A stretch of 64,000 nt of DNA from Tyto alba (GCF_018691265.1 NW_024881324.1:1578230-1642229), one strand, 5' to 3'. Counted from the stretch's first letter, positions 36,681 to 49,035 are shown. Program-made: numbers and translations. The notes: generated by a model not told the origin, from the sequence alone.

Positions 36681-39600
36681 GTATTGTAAGAGCTAAGATC
36701 TTGAAGCTAAATCTAGGCCTTTGTGATCTGGTTTGCACCCAGGTGTCTTGCCTGCTGAGGAAATGCTCTCTTTTAACAATGAAAAGGTTATATATCCACC
36801 ATGACTTCTGTTTTGTGCATTTTATAGGGGGTCCAAAGTCATCACAGTCTCATCACATTAAACCTGCCACCACTCAACCTTAGTGGCTGGTATGTATTTT
36901 TGACGCAGAGTAATGCAGGTAGGGTTATAGCCCAGCAACAGCAGCTCTCATTGTATTTTTGCCTCCTGCTGTCTACTTTTTCCCCTCCTGTTGTTTATTT
37001 TGAGGGACAGAAAAACAGGAAGGAAAAAAAAAAAAAAAAAGACATTACTGCTCAGCCAGTAGTAAACTTCTTTTATGGGCTGGCCTTGTAGCCTAGCGCT
37101 ACTGACACCGAGGATTTGAGAGAGGATCCCAGTGAAGCAATACACACGGTGCTCCCTCGGCTGTTCGGGCTCATGACCCCAGAGAAGCACCGAAGAGGCT
37201 CTCTTCATCTCCTTGCTGCCAGAAAAATGATTGGCTCAACACAGGTTCAAGGATGAGAGACACCAAGCCAGGGAAGGGGAGAGACTTTGCTTACTGAGTG
37301 GGGCTAGGAGGACAAAACCATTTCTCTTGCTGAGAAAGAGGGGCAAAAAAATTGAAAGCAAACATTCTACTAGGACAAGAGTATATATCATCAGCACGCA
37401 GACAGGTACCCAAACAGAAAGTTATCAAATATTTTTCCCCCAAGAAAATGTTTACAGTTCACACCACATCTAAACCACTGCCACTATTGAGTGAGGCTGA
37501 AAAACAAAGCTGACTTAGTGGTTTCACACGCTTTTATATAACCCTATAATTTTTTAAAGCGCTTTGTTTCATAAAATGAAATTATGTAGGCAATTAGTCT
37601 ATACTGTGCACTAACCCCTGTTATGCATTGGCTAGGAAAGGGAATTTAAAAGAACAGAGTTATTTCATTTTAGAAATGGGTTATTGTGTATGCCCTGTAA
37701 GTTTTTCATTAAAAAGTGTTACATTTATTGTACGAATGAATTATTTCATTGGTCTTCCCCGTTAATGCTTTGAAAAACATTAAATGATGGCACATAGTTG
37801 AATTTATCTCAGTCCAGAACAGAAAACTGTATCTGCCACTTGGGAAAATAGGTAAAGTAGAAGAGGGTGGTGCCTTGGAGAGCTGGAGCCGTTTACATGG
37901 ACACCGAGGCCAGCTGTGGGCTGGAAGCTCAGTGGTCTAGTATTGCTTCACCATGGTTCTCTGAGAACCTGGCTCACGTGGTATGAACCATTACCTGTGA
38001 GGGCAATCCAGGGAAAGCAGGTAAGAACAGAACTGGAATGGACACAGAGGTATCCTCACAGTCCAAAATAATGGTCATCATCTCCTCTAACCTGCTCCTT
38101 GCTCAGATGGAGAGGTGCCAGGTAGAAGAGGACTGCCTCCATCTGACAGACCTGGGGGAGGGAAGAGGAAATGAGGTTGAAGTGTTTGATCTTAAAGGAC
38201 TCTGAAATGTTCCAGCATCACAGTGGGATGGTTTGTTTTTCTTGTCATTGTTATCTGGTCTTGTCATTTGCCAGCCTGATCTACCAGCTCTAATAGATTT
38301 GAGAAGGGATTGTTTTAAAGGGCAAGCAGAACGTGCCAGCTGGCTCTGGGTTTCAGGCTTTCTCCTGGACTATGCAAAAGGATTCAGAAAGACCTGCTCC
38401 ATCGGTGAAAGCAGTGCCTTCAGAGCTGCCTGGAATTCTTTGGTTTGCATGATTTGATGCAACATTAAAAAGTGTCCCGATCCATTTCTGCTCTCTTTCA
38501 GAACTAGAGAAGGGCTTGCAGAGGAGTCTGTTGAAGAAGTTTAAGCTCTTGGTGTAAATTCCACTACAACATACTAGAAACAAAGCCAGTGTAACACACT
38601 GCCAGAAGGCATAGAAGTGTGACGACTAAGCTGTATTGGATATTTCACCACTAAGAATACAGCACTCTAAGAAGACACCAAAGGTAGAGTTTGCTGGAGC
38701 AAAATAGGAGGATATGAAGGATAGAGGAATAGGAATCTGAGAACATTGTTTGTCTTTTGGCAAACCTTACTCAAACTAAGGTTTTACGTAAAAACTTGGC
38801 ACCAGCAAATTATATGGGATTTGGAGGATGGTTTTTTCTATTTCTTCTGGACTAAGCTACACTGGCCAGATCATAGGTGACACTTTGTGCTACTGCAAAT
38901 TCTACAGATGTGTAAACGCGCCATAGCCAATATTTGCACTGCAGCATTAGAGGTATTCAGACTAATTCTACTTGGGCTGGGATGTTGTCAGAGCCTCTTG
39001 CAGATGCCAGGTCATTAAATATGTGTTGATGTATGTCTTAGCATGGTTCAACATTTGGGCTAATTGGCCCACCCACTCTGTACTCTGCTGGAGCAGCTAT
39101 ATACTTCCATTTCTGGCTAGTTCACTGGTTATGTCTGTTGTGCATAGAATAGCAATACTGCAAGCATGCCTCTCCTAGGACAATAAAAGAAAACAGAAAA
39201 TAAAAGAATAGCTAAATGGTATCCTCTTGCTGACCATGAATTAATAATCAAGAACTCAGATAACTTCGACTTCTAGGAATAGGACAGAAATCACTCTGAC
39301 TTTTATTATATTATAATAATTTCCTCTAACATTTTGAGTTACTTTCTTCACAAACTCTGTTTTGTTGCCCAGCACAGTTTCTCCTCATCAGAAAACAGCT
39401 AAATTAAGTTCCCCTGGTATCTCCCAATGTTCTGAAACTCTTTGTTTTCCTATATGATTTTGTTTTAACCAGGATAATGTATATTAAACAAGCATTCTCT
39501 GAAAATGTTAATACTCCTCAAATACCTCTCATACCACTTCAAATTAAGCATTAAATGATACACTTTTACAGATATAAGCAGGGTTTATCTTGCTATACTT

Positions 39601-41580
39601 TTTCTAAGTACTGAAGAAGAAAAGAATCTATGAAATAATAACACAGCAGAGTAGATCAGGTGGAAGGAATCAAAATGCATGGAGAGCTCTTCAGTCTATT
39701 CCCAGGTTCAGGTTCTGCCAATGACACCTGACATTCCAGTAGCAAAATACGCCTTGATAATTATAGGTGTCAGTGAAGGGCAGAGCTCCGGAAAGCTGCT
39801 CACTGAAACATTACCCACTGATTTTCCTCTTCAGCTTATAACTACTCGCTTGCTTTCTTTAAACTTTCCCAACAAGGAGCCAGTTTGTTTCCAATTTGAA
39901 CAGAAATTGCTGAGACTGATGAAATGCTAGGTATTGCTAGCCAGTTTCTGTTAATCCCAGCCATTTTTCTCTGCTAGCCTTTCAGATGTAGGGAACTTCT
40001 GGAAGAGCAGATAGACAGGTGGGCAAGTGCCACTGCTGCTCAAGTCATGCCAATGGTGGCAGGCCTGAGTGCACTGAGAGTTCTTGCTTGCCCTACCATT
40101 CTTGAAAGCATTAGCAAAACAAACCAAATCACTGGGGTAATTACAAGGTAGTGGCCTCATGCTGCAAACATGGGCATTGACTTGCCGTTATCCTCTTAAC
40201 TTTCCCCAAAGTTGGTTTTCATGGTCCTTGCTGCAATCACAGGCAACCTTCTAGGCTGCTGTTTTCCAAGATTTGACAGAAGCCAGATGTACTTGGTAAA
40301 CGTTATGATGTGGTCAGCAAGAAAATATGCAGTATGTATATTCCTTTATCACAGTCCCCTAACGCTGGGCAATGTTACGTACCACCAGGGGGTATGTTTG
40401 TTTTGCCAAGATGGTCTAAAAGCATATTTTGTGATTACAGTATAATCTCTTTGTAAAGATAAAACACTGTGCAGGGTTGTGAGACATTCTGGTGGAGCGC
40501 CATATGCACCACAGAACTCAGATGAGATAGGACTGGAGCAAGAGCATTTGGAATGCACTTGTTTTGTGTCAAAACGTGCACATAAATTTACTTTTGTATT
40601 TGATGCTTTTACTGAAAAAGCAAGAATCTGTGTTTTAATGGTAATGGATTTGCCTAAATTGCCTTTGTTTCAAAAGTTCAAGATTGTATACAGTGTTATT
40701 TTAAAGTGACTGCATATACACAGACTTACGATGGGATTTTCAAAGGAGTTGAAAGAGTTTTGTTTGCTGCTCCATTAGAAATCTTTGCCATTTTGTTCTC
40801 AACTCCTAGCTCATTGATCATCCAGAAGGCAGAAGGGGAAGGATAGAAATTAATTTACAACCATGCCCTTCTTTCTCATACAGATAGGTCTGAGCGGCAG
40901 AAAGAGATGCCTAATTGGTAGCATGAGAAGTTGACACAGCAGTGGCATAAACAGTCAGCACTATTCAGGGCTTCTGGCTAACCCTTCTAATGCTCACCAG
41001 CCCACAGAAAGCCCCCTTCACCTTTCATGTGGCTCCCTGGATCATGTTATTCTTCAAGTTGTCCTCAGAGAAAAACTCCTCATGTGATAGTACTCAGTAC
41101 ACTGAGCTAATAAGAGACAATTCTGCCCATTCAGTAAAAAAATGTTCCAAAGGAGAGGTCAATGAAGTAAGGAGTTCCAAAGGAGTAAGTCAATGAACTT
41201 GGTGAAACCCATTGTTTAAAAATGCTTCTGTTCTACTTACATGATTTAGGCCATATAAAACAGGCGCTGTAGATATTTAAGGCAGAAGTCTTCACTGATT
41301 TAATTTCTGGTCAGATATAATGGGTTGATTATAAACAACAGGAGCATACCCAAAGTCTCACTGGAAGTCTTCAAATACAAAAATCAAAGATCAAAGAGTT
41401 TGGGAAGTTTTTTAACTCTCTGAAAATGGACCAAGCTTCTCTCCAGCCATCATACTCTGTGCAAGACTGTATTACCCAGAGAAGAGATCATGCTAAATTC
41501 AGATAGCTTGGCTTCAAGGTTTTCTTGTTTCTCATTCAAAAGTTCAGGCTGTCTTCAGGAATACAGCTGATCTGAGATCT
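36681..41580. other. Unique sequence, no gene seen
   Basis: No recognisable gene. Open frames are at most about 85 codons. A17 lies at 37024-37040. The stretch 37505-37800 is AT-rich, repeat-free and contains several TTATTTCATT and ATTAAA words, possibly another non-coding element. A 30-bp-period duplication at 41144-41197 is listed separately. Confidence 0.55.
41144..41197. repeat. Short direct duplication, 30-bp period
   Basis: The word GTTCCAAAGGAG followed by GGTCAATGAA or AAGTCAATGAA occurs at 41144-41166 and 41174-41197 with minor differences. Confidence 0.75.
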
Positions 41581-42136
41581 TGTGATAGGTTGACCCCAGA
41601 CATCAGCCAAGCCCCCACCCAGCTGCTTGCTCACTCCCTGCCCTCAATAGCATGGTGGAGAGAATCAGAAATCAAAAAGAAGAAAACCCATGGGCTGAGT
41701 TAAAGACAGTTTAATAGGTGAAGCAAAGCTGCACACATGAGCAAAGCAAAAGAAGGAATTTGTTCCCACTGTCAGGCAGATGTCTAGCCACTTCCTGGAA
41801 AGCAGGGCTTCATCAGGCCATAACTTCAAATATTCCCTCTTCCTCCTCCTTTCCCCCAGCTTTTATTGTTGAACATGACATTATATGGTCTGGCATATCC
41901 CTTTGATCAGTTGGGGTCACCTTTCCCAGCTGTGCCCCCTCCCAACCTCTTCCTCACTCCTAGCTCACTGGGGGAGGCAGCAAAAAAAAAAAAAAAAAAA
42001 AAACAAAAAAAAAAAACCAAACCTTCAATGCTATTCAAGAACTGCTTGGCAACAGCCAAAACAATTTTAATCATAAACCCAAAACACAGCACTGTACAGG
42101 CACAGAATCTGAGGATAAGGCAAATAACTGTGATTT
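41581..42136 (-). mobile_element. Solo LTR of an avian ERVL-type endogenous retrovirus, minus strand
   Basis: The plus strand starts TGTGATAGGTTGACCCC, so on the minus strand the element ends in CA, the usual LTR terminus. Diagnostic segments, read on the plus strand, are GACAGTTTAATAGGTGAAGC (41707-41726), GGAAAGCAGGGCTTCATCA (41798-41816) and ATCAGTTGGGGTCACCTTTC. They match an LTR family I know to be widespread in birds. In element orientation a TATA-like CAATAAAAGC lies at about 41860-41869. The far (U3) end near 42136 is decayed and approximate. A 22-A and a 12-A run (41982-42016) have expanded inside it. No gag, pol, env or primer-binding site adjoins it, so it is a solo LTR left by recombination. 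I could not identify a target-site duplication. Confidence 0.85.
41982..42016. repeat. Poly(A) tracts inside the LTR (22 A, C, 12 A)
   Basis: A-run expansion within the minus-strand solo LTR, close to where this LTR family normally carries an A/G-rich segment. Confidence 0.9.
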
Positions 42137-42788
42137 TAATATCATTATGCACCCCAACATTATTCATCTTGGAACATTAGGGATCAACCCTAGGGCTGTT
42201 CTGACTTGTGCCTGACTGCCCACAGCATTCCCCAGTGAACTATATCAGGACTTAAATGCTGCTGGAGCTCTAAGACAGTGTGCCCATGTTCGTTTTTTCT
42301 AGGTAGTAACCTTCCAGTGAGGAGCTGTTAACCCAGCACAGTCTGGCACTGCAGTTCTGGGTTGCTGAGGCAGTCAGCATGGTGTCTGCTTAGAGCCAGA
42401 AAGTAGGCACCATGGAACAATTGCAGTGAGGCTCCTGTTTTGACCTCAAATCTAATCACAAAATTACCTTTAACGTACCATTTTTCACTTCCATGAAGAA
42501 AAATCAAACCTATTTAGCTTTACCAAAACCATGCTAACGGTTTCCATGAAGTTTCCAGAAGGCTTAGTGAAATATTGGGGTAACACAGACATAGGTACTG
42601 AACTCCAGAGATTGCATTAAGAAGATAGCTATTCTATCTCATGTCTGGGTCTGTCTTAGACTACGATAATTAGTATCTGTTACTGCCTTTTTAAATGCTA
42701 CCAGATATTCCCATTCTTACTGAATCTGCTGCAGGGAATGTAGACCATACACAGCTCTCTCTACTGTGCTAAAATAACAATTGAATAC
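42137..42788. other. Unique spacer between two divergent solo LTRs
   Basis: About 650 bp with no similarity that I can recognise to retroviral internal regions, no CR1 and no useful open frame. It lies between the U3 ends of two oppositely oriented LTRs. Confidence 0.55.
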
Positions 42789-42913
42789 TGTCCTGGGTTG
42801 AGTGAGTGGTGGAGTTTTTGGTGGCAGTGGAGGGGGCTATCAGGGCGGCCCCTGTGAGAAGCTTCTCGAAGCTCCCCCAGCTCCAAGTCAGCTCCACTTC
42901 TGTTTGGGAAATT

Positions 42914-42950
42914 GAGCCAATCAGCTACGCCTCTGCGATAACGTATTTAA
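42914..42950 (+). promoter_or_regulatory. LTR core promoter: CCAAT and TATA-like boxes
   Basis: CCAAT at 42917-42921 and TATTTAA at 42944-42950 lie in the U3 part of the plus-strand LTR. Transcription would start roughly 25-30 bp downstream and polyadenylate after AATAAA at 43663-43668. Whether the promoter still works is unknown. Confidence 0.55.
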
Positions 42951-43662
42951 GAAGGGACGTGGTGACGAGCAATCGGACTTGTGAGGAGGAGTTGCTGCAG
43001 CTGCATGAACACCAAGGTCAGTGGAGGAGCAGAGGAAGAAAGGAGGGGGGAGGTGTGCCGGAGCAGAGACCCCCCTGTATCCTGTGGGGAGATGGCAGGG
43101 TGGCCCCCCCGCCACCCATGAAGATCTACGGTGGAGCAGACATTGATTTATGGCCTGTGGCTTCCGCCTGCTTGATCAAGGTTCTGTGCCCAAAGAAGGC
43201 CGGGTTCTTGTGGGAAAAGGCAGCCCCACTGCTGTAATTCAGCGCTGGGAGGATTGCAGCATGCGGGGGAGTCCCACGCCGGAGCAGCTCGGGAAGGGCT
43301 GCAGCCGTGGGAGGGAATCCAGTTGGAGGAAGTTAGTGACCCATGACGGAGCAGTGTGGGGAACGCTGCGGCCCATGGGAGGAATTCAAGTCTGAGAAAG
43401 TTTGTGGAGGACTGTCTCCTGTGAGAGGGGGACCATGATGGAGCCGGAGGAACAAGTTTCGGACACTCCCCTCACCGAAGATGAAGGAAGTGGCAGCACT
43501 GACTGCACCCCCCATTCCCTGCCCCTGTGTTGCTGGGGGAGGAATTAGAGATATAGGGAGCAGAATTGAGCCCGGGAAGAAGGGAGGGGTGGGGGGAAGG
43601 TGTTCTCAAGATGTGGCAATGCTTCTCACTGTCCTACTCTGTTATGTGTTGTTAGTGTCTGT

Positions 43663-43668
43663 AATAAA
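43663..43668 (+). terminator. LTR polyadenylation signal AATAAA
   Basis: AATAAA in the R region of the plus-strand solo LTR, followed by a T-rich stretch (43677-43687) that fits a downstream element. Confidence 0.6.
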
Positions 43669-43860
43669 TGTATGTTCTTTTTTTCTTCCCCTAACGAGCC
43701 TGCCTTTTGCTCATGATCATAAAAGGGGGATTTTTCCCCATCCCAGTCCTATCTTGAACCCCAAGCCTGGCTCTCTGTCCCTTCTCATTGCCAGAGGGGA
43801 AGGGAGAAAGAGCTGCTGCATTGTGGTTGGCTGCCAAGGGCATCGATTTTGGGGTCCAGA

Positions 43861-45177
43861 TATCCTAGCTGATGTTGTTGATTATTCCTTTACTTCTCTT
43901 CTGTTGCTGTTTTCTTATGCATTTTGAAGAGAGGGCAACAAGTAAGAGAGAAACAGCATCCTTCTCTAAAGTCATCGTGTCGGTGACTTGGTACAATTCA
44001 GGCTACTAGAAATATCTTCATCTCAGTGCCACACACATACATATTTCTTTTTATCAACATCAAAATCTATCTGAAGGTAGTTCACAGCTTGTTGGACTTG
44101 ATCAAATTTGTTGAAAGGGAGAATTCTCCTGACCTGGCAGACAGTGAATATTTGGACAGAATCTGCTTACTTTATATATGAAGTGAGTGCTTAGTTCTTG
44201 ATAGTTTCTATATATAACTGCATACAAGGTATCTACAAACAGTCCAATATGCTGATTCTGAGGCCAAAAAAATACCATGCTCTTTATTTATTAGTCTCAA
44301 CAATTTCACAGACAAAACAGAGACAGATAATCCAAACAGGAACCATGAAATGCCACAGCCATGAAAGGGAACATTTTCATTCCCAGTCACATTACTTGCA
44401 CACACAATCGTCACCAGCAAACCCTGTAACTACCCACTGCACAGGACCGGTGTTCCCTAAAGAGGCTGTTAAACTCTATTTTTCACTGTGCTTGCTCAGC
44501 GGTCCTGTACAGCCTTACCAACTTTAATGATTTTAACGCAGGTGTCAGCAAAGCAGGCATGTAATTAAGGGAACATGTGATTTATTTTTTCTTTCTTTTC
44601 ATGTACAGATTGTTTTTCCTACCTCATTTTCTTTGCCCAACTTACTGTAGACACTTAATTTAAAATAGGGCTTTCCAAAAAGTTCAAATTCAATTCTAGA
44701 AAAGTATGAACAATTATAAGCCTAGAACAAACCAGTATTGCTTTTAGTGAATATCAACAAAGGGAAAAAAAGGCCTGAAGGCTAAGCTTCCACATTTTCC
44801 ATGTGGAAATCCTGCTATGATATCCACTTAAACAGGTAAAAAAGGATCCCTTTGATTTTCGTGTGTGTAATATGTCAGGCCAATGAAAATATTACTGGTA
44901 AAAATGCTAATGAGAACAAATCAATATTACTGCTACTTATAAAAGACTACTATAAAAAGGGTTGAAAAGAGCTTCTGCTATCAATACTTGATTTTAAGGT
45001 AGCTGAGAGTTTGAGTTTTGTTTTTCTCTTTTTAATAGTGAGCCCTCACTGCAGGACATACATTCTGCATTTCATCTTTGATTAAAATATCATTAGCAGA
45101 TGTGATTTTGTGAGGTATTTTTTTTTATATAACACAAAAGAAATAAGGAGAAAGGATGGGGAAAGTGGGCTTTTTCC

Positions 45178-45209
<32 letters not shown>

Positions 45210-46307
45210 AAGAGGAAGTCCTTCCACCATTACCCAGTCTGGATATCTGAATAGGTATACTTGACATTGCAGCACAGGTCAGTGATTCCCCATGGTCATG
45301 CTGTGAGACCATGTATCACCTCAGCATTTTCAGTTAAAAAATTCTATCACAAAAGAGAATACCATACCATGGGGACTTCTGACAGCTGACACTGCTATGT
45401 AATAATATTTATTTTTTTTTAAAGAAAATCTAATTGGTGTTGTTGACATATTCATCATTTCAGATGTGGTCATGTTTCTTCTTATTATTGGGATTTAGGA
45501 AAGTCATTATTATTTTTGCAAGACACACTACAGATGACAAGGAGGTGTATGAACTGTTGCACTCCCCACAGTATATGCATACTGTTAATTAAGTATATCC
45601 CATTGAGACTTCCGACTAACATTGTTGACAATATAGCTTGTGAGGATAACCAGACATCCATTTTTAGGTGAGGATCCAGCAGACAGTGGTCTGGAAGTAA
45701 AAGCATCCATTTCTTTAGGTGAACCGTTCTGGCAATTCTATTTGTGAATATACGTGCTAAGGGCTGTAGTTTAGGAGAACAGGCCACCAAGTGACCTTTC
45801 CTGGATCTGACTGTTCACCATCTCTCTTCAAGTGGCCCAGCACTCCCTGCTACCTTCACCAGCTGTATGGCTCGTCCTGAGCGTGAATGGCTATGCTGAC
45901 TTCAGACTGGGTTTGGAGGTGCCTACATCCAGGTAGATTGACCTGCATTTACAGAAGAGTGTTTATATCCCAACCTCTACATACAGATGCACTTTGGAAG
46001 AAACAGATCACTGATCTAAAATCCATGGCCGTTTTCAGCATTCTACCTGTTTCTGAGGCTGAATGAAAAAATGGTGAATCCCTAAGATTGAAAATTTGGT
46101 CTTCAGTCCTAGTTATTTCTCTCTCTTTACAAAATGAATGCCACATCCCTGCGTTTGTGTCTCCCTTATGCTTCAGAACATGCTCTGAAGAACCCAACTG
46201 GCATGTAGGGTGGCTGAGCTTAGTTTTCCCAGTGAAGTATTAGTGGAAGTTTAAAACAATGTTAACCTGGGGCAATGTCCCCATTTTCTGTAACAACTTC
46301 ATCTGCA
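43861..46307. other. Unique sequence, no gene seen
   Basis: No gene or further transposon is recognisable. A 28-A tract (45181-45208) is listed separately. Open frames are at most 109 codons with no domain. Confidence 0.55.
45181..45208. repeat. Poly(A) tract, 28 nt
   Basis: Uninterrupted run of 28 A following TTTTTCCATT. No AATAAA precedes it closely. Confidence 0.95.
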
Positions 46308-46918
46308 ACTGTACCCTGGGCTGCAGCCAGAGCAGGGGGGGCAGCAGGTTGAGGGAGGGGATTCTCCCCCTCTGCTCTGCTCTGGGGAGACCCCCCTGCA
46401 GTGCTGGGGCCAGCTCGGGGACCCCCAACAGCAGAAGGACACGGAGCTGCTCGAGCGCGGCCAGAGGAGGCCACGGAGATGCTGGGGGGGCTGGAGCAGC
46501 TCCCCTGGGAGGCCGGGTTGAGAGAGTTGGGGGGGGTCAGCCTGGAGAAGAGAAGGCTCCGGGGAGACCCTCAAGCAGCCTCCCAGGGCTTAAGGAGGCA
46601 TACAAGAAAGATGGGGGAGGGAATTTTTACAAGGACATGTAGTGATAGGACAAGGGGTAATAGCTTTAAACTGACAGAGGGTAGATTTAGATTAGATGTG
46701 AGGAAGAAGGTCTTCCCTGTGCGGGGGGCGAGGCGCTGGCCCAGGGTGCCCAGAGCAGCTGTGGCTGCCCCCTCCCTGGAAGGGTTCCAGGCCAGGTTGG
46801 ACGGGGCTGGGAGCACCCTGGGCTGGGGGAAGGGGGCCCTGCCCGGGGCAGGGGGTGGAACTCAGTGATCTTTGAGGTCCCTTCCAACCCAAACATTTCT
46901 ATGATCCTATGATTCTTC
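46308..46918 (+). mobile_element. CR1 LINE, 5'-truncated copy, plus strand
   Basis: GC-rich copy ending in the CR1 terminal signature GGTCCCTTCCAACCC (46877-46891) followed by 8-bp-type repeats CTATGATCCTATGATTCT. Upstream are AGCCTGGAGAAGAGAAGGCT (46539-46558), GTGATAGGACAAGGGGTAAT (46641-46660) and TAGATTAGATGTGAGGAAG, all standard 3' segments of avian CR1. The sharp rise in GC content against AT-rich flanks and good preservation suggest a younger copy than those at 23.8 and 53.5 kb. About 610 bp are present of a family whose full length is about 4.5 kb. The 5' breakpoint is approximate. Confidence 0.93.
46401..46868 (+). pseudogene. CR1 ORF2 C-terminal remnant
   Basis: An open frame of 155 codons inside the CR1 copy. 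It still reads VSLEKRRLRGDP around residues 46-57 and then SDRTRGNSFKL and EGRFRLDVRKK, which correspond to the conserved C-terminal tail of CR1 ORF2 proteins. The segments between and after these are out of register or replaced by glycine/alanine/proline-rich sequence. No reverse transcriptase or endonuclease domain is included, so it is non-functional and should not be annotated as a host gene. Confidence 0.75.
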
Positions 46919-48574
46919 TGACCTGACTTCAATTTCTCACCACCAGCTGTGCTTCATATGGACAAAACCAAATTTTTTCTAACCTCTCCTCTCCCTCTCT
47001 AAACTGATGAAGTTCTTCCTGTGCTTCAGATAAGAAAGGACCAACTCACTCTCCAGCCACAGGATAGCTTTGATAATATGCTTGTGTTTATGACACTTCT
47101 CACTTTAAAGCTGGTTAAAAATCTAGTCATAAAACAACTGCAGTTTATGATACACATGACTGTGATGGGAAATTCAGTAAGCATTTGAAGCAGGTGAAAA
47201 ATCTCATTAATTTTTGCCAGGAATAAGTTAATCGTGACAGGCAAGGACCTGATTTTATTATTTGATATTTACTTGCTTTGTGAACATTAATTTTAACAGA
47301 CCTCTAAAATACCTGTAGTGGTTTCATTAAAGGTCTCTATGAAATAATACCTATTTATAGCCCCCAAAAAATGTTAGGCTGATATGGTCACAGTAAATCA
47401 AACTAAATTTAATTCCTGGGACAAAATAAGAATTTCAATCGCAAAGTAAACCTTTCCTATATGGACAAACAAATAAGTCTGCCACACGATATGGCACAAA
47501 ATCCTATGTAAAATAGCTCATTTACTTTATAGTTTATTTCCAGAATGAAAGCATACATACGTGTTACAAGAGAAGTTCTATCATCTTCGCTGGTTTTACC
47601 TTCAAAGACCTTTTCAACATAATCTAAAACATGATCCTTACTGTACTCTGTTGTGCTTCATTTTGCCACTACTGCCAGGGCAACATACCCATCAACATTG
47701 GTGGAATACAACTATAAGGCACAGTTACACCCTCTGCTGCCTGCACTTTTTCAGATCAACATTGTATTTCAACCTGCATAAATAGGTAAATATAAAATTG
47801 TGCGATCCTGTGGAGGTCTGGACTCCACAGAGCACATGTGCTACTTTTTAAGTATGTGCTTAACTACTTGGCTGAATTTGGTAACACTGATGGCTGCAGT
47901 CATATATACTTAAGCCTCCATCTTCCTTAGCATGGAAAAATTCAGAATTTGAACTGCCCTAAGAACTAGTCTCTCACATGAGCTGGCAGAGGAGATCCCC
48001 CTTCTCTTATGAATATGTGTCAGACTATATAGGATATAGGGATATACCCCCTAAAATGGGGATATAGGGGTTTCCTCTCTGTTCAGCCCTTCCTGAAGAA
48101 GGCTGTTAAAATGTGAAACCTCCACAGAGTTTCAACAAGCTGTGTTAACAATTCTACGAAGCAAAATACTTCCTTGTCCTTCCTTTAATGTGGTTTAGCT
48201 CTGTTTTTCTCTCTTGCTTGTCCCCCTACCTATTATTCTGCCTTCAAGGCACAATCAGACCATGCAGTAGACCTTGAGATGAGGCCCACAAACCATCTTT
48301 GTCCCAGGTTCAGATTTCTGTAATATCTTCTTTAGGACAGCTTCTACATCCCACACAGTTTTTTCCCCATTTTTTGCAACATTGTGCTTTGAAATGCATT
48401 CAAGCTTTTTTCACAACTTTCCCCCAATAAGTAAGCCAATTTGATGCCTATTATCTCCCTTGTTGGGGCAGAGAAAATGTGGTAACAGTGGTAGCAGATT
48501 TTCAAGTTACAAAATTCAAATAATAATTTATAGGATATTTCGAGGTGGTGGAGGGAATGCAGTGAGAGTTTGGT
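46919..48574. other. Unique sequence, no gene seen
   Basis: No gene or transposon is recognisable. A small repeat of GGGATATA-type words occurs at 48031-48070. Open frames are under 80 codons. Confidence 0.55.
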
Positions 48575-48590
48575 GGGGGGGGGGGGGGGG
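48575..48590 (+). repeat. Poly(G) run, 16 nt
   Basis: Sixteen consecutive G, with a further run of eight G at 48693-48700. Long G runs are unusual in this AT-rich window. They can form quadruplexes and often cause sequencing dropouts, so the length is uncertain. Confidence 0.9.
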
Positions 48591-48855
48591 AGAATCAGCT
48601 GGGGTTAATTATATTTATGGCCAACAAACAGAGTTGAGTGTATGAGTTTCTGTGAGCATCGTATGCAAAGTGTTTTCCGTTTACGGATGGATGGGGGGGG
48701 CACGGTAATCGAAGGCATTATCAGGACAGGGAAGAGGACCTAGCATCCAGGAACTGGCAAAAGAAGAACGTAGCGTAGATGCCAAAGAACTGAAATGTGA
48801 CATTAAACACACCAAAATATCAGAAAGCTGTTTGTGGTGGTGGTTTTGGTTTTGC

Positions 48856-48882
48856 TTTTTTTTTTTTTTTTTTTTTTTTTTT
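48856..48882. repeat. Poly(T) tract, 27 nt
   Basis: Uninterrupted run of 27 T about 160 bp before the CpG mini-island. Confidence 0.95.
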
Positions 48883-48907
48883 AAGGTAGAGAGAGAGTTA
48901 GCTAATG

Positions 48908-48950
48908 AATTAAAAAATCAATTAATTTTTAATAAATTAAAAAATCAATT
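48908..48950. repeat. Short direct duplication, 27-bp period
   Basis: The 16-bp word AATTAAAAAATCAATT occurs exactly at 48908-48923 and 48935-48950, with an AT-only spacer. Confidence 0.85.
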
Positions 48951-49035
48951 CCAACGTGAGCAAGGAAGCGCAGGCCAGAAGGAATTTCAGGTGAACTCCC
49001 GAACTGCAAATTTACACGGCAGAGTACTGAGGTAG

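Larger units (their letters stand above)
42789..43860 (+). mobile_element. Solo LTR of an avian ERVL-type endogenous retrovirus, plus strand
   Basis: Begins TGTCCTGGGTTGAG at 42789. Core-promoter features in order are a CCAAT box in GAGCCAATCAG (CCAAT 42917-42921) and a TATA-like TATTTAA at 42944-42950. A long GC-rich R region contains repeated GGGAG and CCGGAGCAG units. TTGAGCCCGGGAAGAAGG (43567-43584), GGTGGGGGGAAGGTG and the AATAAA polyadenylation signal at 43663-43668 follow. U5 then includes GAGCCTGCCTTTTGCTCATGA. This order matches a long avian LTR family that I recognise. The 3' end, after a degraded GGTTGGCTGCC segment, is approximate. Open frames inside it (42806-43237, 43481-43927) are not retroviral genes. 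No internal region adjoins, so this is a solo LTR. Confidence 0.85.

Noticed and set aside
42137..42788. Possible retroviral internal region between the two LTRs
   Set aside because: The LTRs are of different families and opposite orientation, the spacer is only 650 bp, and I see no primer-binding site, polypurine tract or gag/pol/env-like reading frame.
42806..43927. Open frames of 143 and 148 codons inside the plus-strand LTR region
   Set aside because: They fall in LTR sequence, which carries no gene in this family, and show no retroviral domains.
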